NCBI RefSeq assembly: GCF_011067135.1
Contig: NZ_JAAMOW010000009.1
Span: 124,001-188,000 of the forward strand
Reading direction: 5' to 3'
DNA: 64,000 bases
DNA from: Solimonas terrae
GTDB lineage: Bacteria > Pseudomonadota > Gammaproteobacteria > Nevskiales > Nevskiaceae
Part shown: positions 35,184 through 44,711 of the stretch, in pieces
How the letters are laid out: the number at the start of each line of letters is the position of its first letter
Position numbering within the stretch: the first letter of the stretch is position 1
Made by a program: the position numbers and the translations under genes
The notes under the pieces: generated by a model
Database searches by the model: none
The model's input: the letters and a program-made list of their open reading frames with translations, nothing else
Told to the model about the DNA's origin: nothing

Positions 35184-36827
35184 TCAGCGCTTGAGGCCTT
35201 CGCCGGCAAGCTTGCGCGTGATGACCCACTGCTGCGCGATACTGATCATGCCGTTGACGACCCAGTACAGCACCAGACCGGACTGGAAGAACGTGAAGAA
35301 CGCGGTCAGGCCGATCGGCATCATCTGCATCATCTTCTGCTGCATCGGGTCCATGGTCTGGTTGCCCGAAAGTTTCTGCTGCAGGAACATCGTGATGCCG
35401 TACAGCACCGGCAGGACATAGAACGGGTCGGGCGCCGACAGATCGTGAATCCAGAGGATGAACGGTGCCTGGCGAATTTCCACCGACTCCAGCAGCACCC
35501 AGTACAGCGAGATGAAGATCGGGAACTGCACCAGCATCGGCCAGCAACCGGCCAGCGGATTGAAGCCTTCCTTCTTGTAGAGGTCCATCATCGCCTTCTG
35601 CAGGCGCTCGCGGTCGTCGGCGTAGCGCTCGCGGATATCCTTGATCTTCGGTCCGAAGATTTTCATCTTCGCCATCGAGCGGTACTGCGTCTCCGAGAGC
35701 TTGTAGAGCAGCAGCTTGACCGACAGGGTCAGCAGGATGATCGAAAAGCCCCAGTTGCCGGTCAGCCGGTGATAGCTCTTCAGCACCCAGAAGATCGGCT
35801 TGGCGATCGGCGTGAGAATGCCGTAGTCGAGCGTCAGGTCGAAACCGGGCGCGATGTCTTCGACGCGATCCTGCAGCTTCGGTCCGATATACAGGCGGGT
35901 GTCGAACTGATGCGTTTCGCCGGCGGCGAGCTTGATGCCCGCGCCGACCGCCTGCGCGCGATAACCGCCGGTCTCGCGCGGCCTGGCGCTGTAGGTCATT
36001 GTTTCGGTCGGTGCCGGCACGATCGCGGCGACGAAGTAGTGCTGCAGCATCGTGATCCAGCCGCCGGTCTGCTGGGTTTCGAACGCGTCCTTGCCGAGCT
36101 TGTCGAGGGCGGTTTTCTTGAACTTGTAGCTGCTGCCACCCGGCTCGGCCTGCTGGTAGAAACCAACGCCGGTGAAGGTGTGCGAGAACCGGGGTTCGCC
36201 ATCCGGCTTGAAATCGGTACGCACCAATCGCGTGTACGGACTGACGGTACGCTCGCTGCCGCCGTTGCTCAGGGTTTGCGACAGACCGATCTGGTAACTG
36301 TTGCGGCGGAAGTGATAAATCTTCTGCGCCTTCAGGCCGTCTTCGCCCTGATAGTCGAGCGTGACGTCGAGCGTGTCCTGGCCGGCGCCGAGCTGGTACG
36401 AGCTCTCGGCGCTGTGAAACAGGGTCCTGTCACTGGTCAGCGGCGACTGTGTGTCGACCAGGCCGCTTTGCAGGATGAACAAGCGGCCGTTGCGGTCGTC
36501 CAGCAGCGACATCGGTTCCGGCTTGTCCTTGGCTGCCGGATACTGCTTCAGCTCCAGGCGACGCAAATCACCGCCCTGCGTGGAAATCTCCGCAATGTAG
36601 ACGTCGGTTTCAACGCGAATGGTCTCGCCTTCCGCGCCCGTCTCGGCGCTACCCGTAGTCTGGTCGACTGCCGCGACCGCGGCGGCTGCATGCCCTTCGG
36701 GTGCCTGCGCCGTCTCGGCAACCGGTGTCGACGGCAGGCGATTGCCGTAGTCCTTCTGCCAGGCCTGATAGAGAAAGAACAGCACCACGCCAATCATGGC
36801 GATCAGGATAAAGCGGCGGTTTTCCAT
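35184..36827 (-). CDS. yidC: Membrane protein insertase YidC
   Basis: Inserts and folds inner-membrane proteins, alone or with SecYEG. The 547-aa protein is the Gram-negative form: N-terminal anchor (MENRRFILIAMIGVVLFFLY), a large periplasmic beta domain (about 60-340), and the C-terminal five-helix core with the conserved hydrophilic-groove arginine region (SETQYRSMAKMKIFGPKIKD) and KEGFNPLAGCWPMLVQFPIF. The ATG at 36827 gives the normal N-terminus. The yidD stop is only 4 nt upstream. Confidence 0.97.
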   Translation of the reverse strand: MENRRFILIAMIGVVLFFLYQAWQKDYGNRLPSTPVAETAQAPEGHAAAAVAAVDQTTGSAETGAEGETIRVETDVYIAEISTQGGDLRRLELKQYPAAKDKPEPMSLLDDRNGRLFILQSGLVDTQSPLTSDRTLFHSAESSYQLGAGQDTLDVTLDYQGEDGLKAQKIYHFRRNSYQIGLSQTLSNGGSERTVSPYTRLVRTDFKPDGEPRFSHTFTGVGFYQQAEPGGSSYKFKKTALDKLGKDAFETQQTGGWITMLQHYFVAAIVPAPTETMTYSARPRETGGYRAQAVGAGIKLAAGETHQFDTRLYIGPKLQDRVEDIAPGFDLTLDYGILTPIAKPIFWVLKSYHRLTGNWGFSIILLTLSVKLLLYKLSETQYRSMAKMKIFGPKIKDIRERYADDRERLQKAMMDLYKKEGFNPLAGCWPMLVQFPIFISLYWVLLESVEIRQAPFILWIHDLSAPDPFYVLPVLYGITMFLQQKLSGNQTMDPMQQKMMQMMPIGLTAFFTFFQSGLVLYWVVNGMISIAQQWVITRKLAGEGLKR

Positions 36828-36831
36828 CGGA

Positions 36832-37131
36832 TCAGGTCTGCTGGTGATGTGTGTCGCAGGCACAGGCCATCGGTCGGCCTTGCACGCGTTCGGGGACGGG
36901 ATCGTAACCGCCGGGATTCAGCGGGTGACAGCGAACGATGCGCCTGGCGCTCAGCCAGGAGCCACGGACGATGCCATGCGTGCGCAGCGCGGTAACCGCG
37001 TAGTGCGAACAACTGGGATAGAAACGGCAGCGGGGCCCCAGCAGCGGGCTGATCAGGATCTGATAGGCGCGGATGAGGAAGACGGTGCTGGCGACGAGGC
37101 AGTTACCGAGGAAGCTGCGATGCGGGTCCAC
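36832..37131 (-). CDS. yidD: Membrane protein insertion efficiency factor YidD
   Basis: A 99-aa basic membrane-associated protein that aids YidC insertion. The family core is plain: [20 protein letters not shown], then [20 protein letters not shown] and [13 protein letters not shown]. The GTG at 37131 is chosen because GGAG stands 9 nt before it; an ATG five codons upstream lies over that site. The gene overlaps the 3' end of rnpA by 79 nt in another frame, as is common for this pair. Confidence 0.93.
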   Translation of the reverse strand: MDPHRSFLGNCLVASTVFLIRAYQILISPLLGPRCRFYPSCSHYAVTALRTHGIVRGSWLSARRIVRCHPLNPGGYDPVPERVQGRPMACACDTHHQQT

Positions 37132-37457
37132 AGTCGCTCCAGGCATTGGCGCATTTGCGGAGCAGTCAGCGTCCGGCTGCCCGGCTTGGCGAGAATCACC
37201 AGATCAACCGCCGGCAGATTCCGGTGGTTCAGGCGAAAGGTGTCGCGAATCTTGCGTTTGAGACGGTTGCGGTCAACCGACAGCGGCAAGGCCTTCTTCG
37301 ATATCGCCAGACCGAGGCGGGCGTGCGCGAGATTATTGGCCACACTCACCGCCGTCAAACCACGCTCATGTATCCGCGCCCCACCCTCGAAGACGGCCTT
37401 GAACTCTGCCGGCTTCAGCAAGCGGGCGCGCCGCGGAAAGCGCGCCGCCTTGTCCAT
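37053..37457 (-). CDS. rnpA: Ribonuclease P protein component
   Basis: Protein subunit of RNase P, which trims tRNA 5' leaders. The 134-aa product carries the RNR signature [14 protein letters not shown] and the usual start [20 protein letters not shown]. The last 20 residues ([20 protein letters not shown]) are a low-complexity tail encoded where yidD overlaps in another frame, so its composition is set largely by the yidD N-terminal codons. It follows rpmH by 13 nt. Confidence 0.96.
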   Translation of the reverse strand: MDKAARFPRRARLLKPAEFKAVFEGGARIHERGLTAVSVANNLAHARLGLAISKKALPLSVDRNRLKRKIRDTFRLNHRNLPAVDLVILAKPGSRTLTAPQMRQCLERLWTRIAASSVTASSPAPSSSSAPIRS

Positions 37458-37470
37458 TACCGAACGGTGC

Positions 37471-37608
37471 TTACGGGCAGAGGCGCTTGCGGCCCTTGGC
37501 GCGGCGACGCGAAATCACGGCGCGGCCACCCTTGGTCGCCATACGGGCGCGGAACCCGTGCGTACGGGCACGACGCAGCTTCTTCGGCTGATAAGTGCGC
37601 TTGGACAT
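37471..37608 (-). CDS. rpmH: 50S ribosomal protein L34
   Basis: A 45-aa basic ribosomal protein, too short for most ORF cut-offs but unmistakable: [20 protein letters not shown], then [20 protein letters not shown] and KRLCP. It begins the minus-strand operon at the origin and is preceded by a near-consensus promoter. Confidence 0.98.
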   Translation of the reverse strand: MSKRTYQPKKLRRARTHGFRARMATKGGRAVISRRRAKGRKRLCP

Positions 37609-37645
37609 GAATCACCTGACGGTTGCAAACACAAAAAGGGCGCGG

Positions 37646-37674
37646 AGTGTAGCGGCTGGCGATATCGTGTTCAA
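37646..37674 (-). promoter_or_regulatory. rpmH promoter
   Basis: TTGAAC (37674-37669), a 17-nt spacer and TACACT (37651-37646) make a strong sigma-70 promoter reading toward rpmH, 38 nt from its ATG. A DnaA box lies 20 nt upstream. Confidence 0.75.
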
Positions 37675-37693
37675 GCTCGCCATTCGCTCCGGC

Positions 37694-37702
37694 TGTGGAT
37701 AA
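37694..37702 (-). promoter_or_regulatory. DnaA box between rpmH and dnaA
   Basis: Perfect TTATCCACA on the minus strand in the 187-nt gap shared by the divergent rpmH and dnaA genes. Its position is that of the autoregulatory DnaA box common upstream of dnaA. Only one perfect box is seen here, against two in the dnaA-dnaN gap. Confidence 0.8.
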
Positions 37703-37795
37703 GCCGGGACCGAGTCGATAGACTTCGGCTCCGGGTGCCGCCGCGTGCCCATGCTGCACGGTCGTCCGTTCGACCGCTCATCGACTACAAGAACC

Positions 37796-39130
37796 ATGCA
37801 AGAAGAGGATCTCTGGGCGCAATGTGTGCGCTGGCTGGAGGGCGAGCTGCCCGACCGCGATGTGCACACCTGGATTCGTCCGCTACAACCGGTGTTCGTT
37901 CGCGATCGCCTCACGCTGCTCGCGCCCAACCGGATGGTGATGGATCGCGTACGGCAGGATTTTCTCGATTTGATACGGCGCGGTATCCGGGTCAGTGGCG
38001 GGCGCAACATCAGTGAGGTCGATGTCGCGGTCGGCACGGTCGAGGCGAACCGGACGGCGGCCCCGGCGGTTGCAGAGTCTGCCGGCAACAACGAGGATCT
38101 CCTGCCGACTTCGGCCGGCAAGCTCAATCCGGATTACACCTTCGTCAATTTCATCGAAGGCAAATCCAACTCGCATGCCCGCGCCGCCGCCGAGCATGTG
38201 GTCGAAACACCGGGCGGGACCTACAACCCCTTGCTGATCTACGGCAGCTCGGGCCTGGGCAAGACCCATCTCATGCACGCGGTGGGCAACGCCATTCAGC
38301 GTGGCAGCCAGCGCGCACGCGTTGTCTATGTCGGTGCCGAGCAGTGGATGAATCAGTTCACCTCGGCGATCCGCCACGGTCGCATGGACGAATTCAAGAA
38401 TCTCTACCGCTCGGTCGACGCCTTGTTGATCGACGACATCCACTTCTTTGCACACAAGGAACGGACACAGGAAGAGTTCTTTCACACCTTCAACGCGTTG
38501 ATCGACGGTCGCAAGCAGATCGTCTTGACCTCGGACCGTTATCCGAAGGACGTCGATGGCATCGACGAGCGCCTGAAATCGCGCTTCACCTGGGGTCTGG
38601 CGGTTGCCGTCGAGCCGCCGGATCTCGAAACGCGCGTCGCGATCCTGCTCGCCAAGGCCGACCAGAACAAAGTGGCGTTGCCCAAGGAAGTGGCGCTGTT
38701 CGTTGCGCAGCGCGTACGCTCCAACGTGCGCGAACTCGAAGGCGCCCTGTTGCGCCTGTCGGCCAGTTCGCGCTTGCGAGGCGAGGCCATGACCGTGGAG
38801 TTTGCACGGGCAACCCTGAAGGACATGCTGGCGGCCTACGAGCGCATGGTGACGATCGACAACATCAAGCGCACTGTGGCCAATTACTACAACATCCGGG
38901 TGACGGATCTGAATTCGCCACGCCGGACCCGCTCGCTGGCGCGTCCGCGGCAGGTTGCGATGGCCCTGGCAAAAGAGCTGACACAGCACAGCCTTCCGGA
39001 AATCGGCGAAGCGTTCGGAAAGGATCACACGACCGTGCTGCATGCCTGCCGCAAGATCGCCGAACTGCGTGAAGGCGAGGTGAAGTACCGCGAAGATTAC
39101 GAAAACCTGCAACGGCAGCTCGGTTTCTGA
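37796..39130 (+). CDS. dnaA: Chromosomal replication initiator protein DnaA
   Basis: Origin-binding AAA+ ATPase that opens oriC and loads DnaB. The 444-aa protein has domain I (MQEEDLWAQCVRWLEGELPD; helicase/DiaA contact), a variable linker (about 80-110), the ATPase domain with Walker A GSSGLGKT at 150-157 and Walker B LLIDDIHFF, and the C-terminal DNA-binding domain with signature FGKDHTTVLHACRKI. ATG at 37796 gives the canonical start. An upstream in-frame ATG would add 17 unrelated residues. Confidence 0.98.
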   Translation: MQEEDLWAQCVRWLEGELPDRDVHTWIRPLQPVFVRDRLTLLAPNRMVMDRVRQDFLDLIRRGIRVSGGRNISEVDVAVGTVEANRTAAPAVAESAGNNEDLLPTSAGKLNPDYTFVNFIEGKSNSHARAAAEHVVETPGGTYNPLLIYGSSGLGKTHLMHAVGNAIQRGSQRARVVYVGAEQWMNQFTSAIRHGRMDEFKNLYRSVDALLIDDIHFFAHKERTQEEFFHTFNALIDGRKQIVLTSDRYPKDVDGIDERLKSRFTWGLAVAVEPPDLETRVAILLAKADQNKVALPKEVALFVAQRVRSNVRELEGALLRLSASSRLRGEAMTVEFARATLKDMLAAYERMVTIDNIKRTVANYYNIRVTDLNSPRRTRSLARPRQVAMALAKELTQHSLPEIGEAFGKDHTTVLHACRKIAELREGEVKYREDYENLQRQLGF

Positions 39131-39366
39131 GAAGCTGTTGAGGAAAGACGGAGTGTTTTGGGGATAGCGTTCGGACAAATCTGTGGATAAATTCCATGCA
39201 AGGGTTATCCACAGCTAATCGCGTTGCGGATCCAGGATGTTCTACGCAGAAAATTATTTTCAAGATATTGATTTTGTTTATTTAAATTAAGAAATCCACA
39301 AGAACGGGAAACCCTGTTGTTGCTGGATTTAAGTTCTTCGAAAAGATAAAACAATCGGATCGAGCC
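39131..39366. other. oriC: Putative oriC
   Basis: The 236-nt gap between dnaA and dnaN. It holds two perfect, inverted DnaA boxes (39182-39190 minus, 39205-39213 plus), a weaker box-like AAATCCACA at 39293-39301, and an AT-rich block at about 39251-39292 that is unlike the rest of this GC-rich window and could be the duplex-unwinding element. Location and content match origins of the Xanthomonadales and other gammaproteobacteria. Functional status is inferred. Confidence 0.75.
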
Positions 39367-40467
39367 ATGAAACTGCAAGTTGGGCGTAATGAGTTGTTGT
39401 CGGCCTTGTCGGCGGTCATCGGGGTCGTCGAACGTCGGCAGACTTTGCCGGTGCTGTCCAACTTCCTGTTGGAACTGCGCGACGACGAATTGATCGTGAC
39501 CGGTACGGATCTCGAAATAGAGCTTGAAGCACGAGCCCGCGTGCAGAATCTCGCACCGGGACGTGCGACGGTTCCGGCCCGTAAACTGTTCGATATCTGC
39601 CGCGGTTTGCCGGAGGGCGCCGAGATCAGCCTTGAAATGACCGGCGACAAGGCGCAGCTCAAATCGGGTCGCAGCCGATATTCGCTGTCGTGTCTGAAGG
39701 CCGACGAGTTCCCGGCGCTGGGTCGCGTGGTCGATGGCAAGGCTTTGCAGCTGCCACGCAATCAGCTGCGTTCCTTGATCGAAAGAACGCAGTTCGCGAT
39801 GGCACAACAGGATGTTCGCTACTACCTCAACGGCACCTTGCTCGAAGTCGATGTCAAGCGGGTCCGTACCGTTGCGACCGATGGTCATCGCCTGGCCCTC
39901 AGCGAACTCGAAGCCGACACGGGCGTGACCGAAAAACTGCAGGTCATCGTGCCGCGCAAGGCGGTGCTCGAATTGCAACGCTTGCTCGATGCCACGGATG
40001 AGCCGGCCCAGGTGCGAATCAGCGCGACGCAGATTGAAGTCGATCTGGATGTGGTTCGTCTGACCACCAAACTGATCGACGGCCGTTTTCCGGACTACGA
40101 ACGTGTCGTGCCGGAGTCCGGCGACAAGAAACTGCAGGCCGATCGCGAGACGGTCAAACGCGCCCTGGCACGGACCGCAATTCTGTCGAACGAGAAATTC
40201 CGTGGGGTGAGGCTGACGATCGAAGGCAGCAAGCTTGGTTTGCAGACACACAACCCCGAGCACGAAGAGGCGGAAGAAGATCTCGAGGTGAGCTACGAAG
40301 GCGGGCCCATCGAGATCGGGTTCAACGTGAACTATCTGCTCGACGCGCTCGGTGCGCTGGCCAGCGAAGAATTCGTGATGGAATTGAAGAATGCCGATTC
40401 CAGCGGCTTGATCTATGCGGCCGGCGATGAATCGAGCAAGTACGTCGTGATGCCGATGCGTCTTTAG
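39367..40467 (+). CDS. dnaN: DNA polymerase III beta subunit (sliding clamp)
   Basis: Dimeric ring that tethers polymerase III to DNA. The 366-aa product has the three similar domains of the family, starting MKLQVGRNELLSALSAVIGV and ending SSKYVVMPMRL, the conserved C-terminal segment that lines the partner-binding pocket. RTQFAMAQQDVRYYLNGTLL and RVRTVATDGHRLALSE are family hallmarks. It precedes recF by only 5 nt, so the two share a message. Confidence 0.98.
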   Translation: MKLQVGRNELLSALSAVIGVVERRQTLPVLSNFLLELRDDELIVTGTDLEIELEARARVQNLAPGRATVPARKLFDICRGLPEGAEISLEMTGDKAQLKSGRSRYSLSCLKADEFPALGRVVDGKALQLPRNQLRSLIERTQFAMAQQDVRYYLNGTLLEVDVKRVRTVATDGHRLALSELEADTGVTEKLQVIVPRKAVLELQRLLDATDEPAQVRISATQIEVDLDVVRLTTKLIDGRFPDYERVVPESGDKKLQADRETVKRALARTAILSNEKFRGVRLTIEGSKLGLQTHNPEHEEAEEDLEVSYEGGPIEIGFNVNYLLDALGALASEEFVMELKNADSSGLIYAAGDESSKYVVMPMRL

Positions 40468-40472
40468 AGCTC

Positions 40473-41534
40473 ATGCGGATCGTTCAGCTCAAAGCTGACA
40501 ACTTTCGTCTGTTTGATCAATTGAGCCTGCCACTATCCGGCAGGCTCAATTTGTTTGTGGGTGAAAACGCCGCCGGCAAGACGACTTTGCTGGAAATGAT
40601 TTACTGCCTGAACCGGGCGAGGTCGTTTCGCGGCTCCGTGCCAACGGAACTGGCGGGACCGGCCCGCAAGCAGTGGACCGTGTTTGCCGCCACCGAGGAT
40701 GCGGAAGGGGTCCGGCACAGCCTGGGCGTGCAGTGGACTGCGGATGGTGTGGCGCTTCGCTGCAATGGAAATCCAATCAGCAGTCTGGAACTGCTGCAGC
40801 AATGTCCCGCGCAAATCCTGGAGCCCGGCATGCACCGTGTCGTGCTGGAAGGACCGACGTATCGCCGCAGCTTCATCGACTGGGGTGTGTTCCACGTGGA
40901 ACATTCGTTCATGTTCGCCTGGCGTCGCTATCGGCGTGCGCTCAAGCAACGCAATCAGCTGCTACGGCTGCGTCGCAGTGAACAGGAAATTTCCGCGTGG
41001 GAACCGGAGCTGGCGGAATCCGGCGAGATTCTGGATCAGCTGCGTCGGCAGCACCTTCAGTCGATCGCACCGGCGGTGAATTCCTGGATACAGGCTTTTC
41101 TTGGCGAAGGGCAATGGACCTTCGATCTGTCGTCCGGTTGGAAATCGGAAAGCAGCTTGAGGAACGCTTTGCAGCAACAGCGCTCTCGCGATATCGAGCT
41201 GGGTGCCACGACTGTCGGACCTCACCGAGCCGAGTTGAAGATACGGGCGGACGAACGCAGTGTTCGCAACCGGATCAGCCGGGGCCAGCAAAAGCTGCTG
41301 TTGGCGGCGATGCTGTTGTCGCAGTGTGGGGAGATCGGCAGGGTCCGCGGTGCGTGGCCCATCATTCTGCTCGACGATTTCACTGCGGAACTGGCACCGC
41401 GCTACCAGGATCGTCTGATCAGCGCTTTGCTCGACTATCCCGGGCAAAGCTTTGTCACCGCTTTTGAACCGATCCCGGCACTCGATTCCGCTGGTGCCAT
41501 GTTCCACGTGGAACATGGGAAAGTGCGTTATTGA
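40473..41534 (+). CDS. recF: DNA replication and repair protein RecF
   Basis: SMC-like ATPase that, with RecOR, loads RecA at gaps. The 353-aa protein has Walker A GENAAGKTTLLE at residues 30-41, the signature ISRGQQKLLLAAMLLSQ, and Walker B IILLDDFTAEL. The N-terminus MRIVQLKADNFRLF is canonical. Two perfect parS palindromes lie inside the reading frame, and each encodes the pentapeptide FHVEH: once at GVFHVEHSFMF and once at the extreme C-terminus (MFHVEHGKVRY). Confidence 0.97.
   Translation: MRIVQLKADNFRLFDQLSLPLSGRLNLFVGENAAGKTTLLEMIYCLNRARSFRGSVPTELAGPARKQWTVFAATEDAEGVRHSLGVQWTADGVALRCNGNPISSLELLQQCPAQILEPGMHRVVLEGPTYRRSFIDWGVFHVEHSFMFAWRRYRRALKQRNQLLRLRRSEQEISAWEPELAESGEILDQLRRQHLQSIAPAVNSWIQAFLGEGQWTFDLSSGWKSESSLRNALQQQRSRDIELGATTVGPHRAELKIRADERSVRNRISRGQQKLLLAAMLLSQCGEIGRVRGAWPIILLDDFTAELAPRYQDRLISALLDYPGQSFVTAFEPIPALDSAGAMFHVEHGKVRY
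40888..40903. other. parS: parS site 1, inside recF
   Basis: TGTTCCACGTGGAACA is a perfect 16-bp palindrome and matches the ParB-binding parS consensus, in the TTCCACGTGGAA variant known from pseudomonads. About 1.7 kb from the putative oriC, it lies where ParABS centromeres cluster. Confidence 0.88.
41497..41518. other. parS: parS site 2, at the recF 3' end
   Basis: The same 16-bp palindrome at 41500-41515, extended to a perfect 22-bp palindrome by CCA/TGG flanks. It overlaps the last codons of recF, 597 bp after site 1 start to core. Spacing and orientation independence fit a two-site ParB nucleation centre. Confidence 0.9.
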
Positions 41535-41594
41535 CCTTATATACAGTGTCTGTCCCCAGGCTTATCCCCGAAGCGTGGTGCCTGTGGATGCTAA

Positions 41595-44096
<2,502 letters not shown>

Positions 44097-44102
44097 TCGA
44101 CG

Positions 44103-44693
44103 CTAAGTCGCAGCGGTGGCGAGGGCCTCCGCTGCAGCGAGATTCAGGCGCCGGCAGGGGCGACCGTCCTGCGGACTGAGCGGCGCACGGCGCAGATCGT
44201 CGAGCGTGAATACGGCGATGTCGACACCGAAGCCGTCGATCTCCAGTCGCAGCAGCGGGGTGCTCTCTTCGCGACCGTCGGAATACCGGTAACGGCGTTC
44301 GGTGATATCGAACGCGAAGCCGCGATCGATCAGGAACACGTCGACGGCTTCCGACTGATCGGCAAACACATGCAGCTGCAGGTGGTGCGCGATGGTCACC
44401 GCACCGGTGACGGCGCCGCCGGTGAGGCGCGGCTCGAAACCCGACAACAGCCGCATCAGCGGCAAGGCCAGGCTGCGCAAGCCTTGCAGGTGCCCGAAAT
44501 AGGCCGGACCGCCGAACAACTGCTGGTAGTTGATGACAGCCAAGTCGATCTGCGCATTGTCCGGCAAAGACGTGGAACGCGACGGCAGACCGAGCCGCTG
44601 CAGCGCTTTCATTTTCGCGGCTCGATAATCCGTAAGTGCTTCAACGCAGACGATGCGCGCAGCTTCCTCGGCAATGCTGTTGCGATTGACCAT
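44103..44693 (-). CDS. Uncharacterised protein behind mrcA
   Basis: A 196-aa soluble protein that is not recognised. Its layout, with an N-terminal helical region (AARIVCVEALTDYRAAKMKA), LPDNAQIDLAVINYQQLFGG, then a RLTGGAVTGAVTIAHHLQLH block, VDVFLIDRGFAFDITERRYR, and LRLEIDGFGVDIAVFTLDDL, faintly recalls nucleotidyltransferase-fold proteins, without a clear GS-D-D motif. It starts 18 nt after the mrcA stop and is probably in the same message. It converges with gyrB, with a 6-nt gap. Of the GTG at 44696 and ATG at 44693, the ATG is used. Confidence 0.7.
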   Translation of the reverse strand: MVNRNSIAEEAARIVCVEALTDYRAAKMKALQRLGLPSRSTSLPDNAQIDLAVINYQQLFGGPAYFGHLQGLRSLALPLMRLLSGFEPRLTGGAVTGAVTIAHHLQLHVFADQSEAVDVFLIDRGFAFDITERRYRYSDGREESTPLLRLEIDGFGVDIAVFTLDDLRRAPLSPQDGRPCRRLNLAAAEALATAAT

Positions 44694-44711
44694 CACGATG
44701 TCGCCGAGCGT

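Noticed and set aside
41560-41592. DnaA boxes upstream of gyrB
   Set aside because: TTATCCCCG and GCATCCACA each differ from the consensus in two or more positions, too weak to list as sites.
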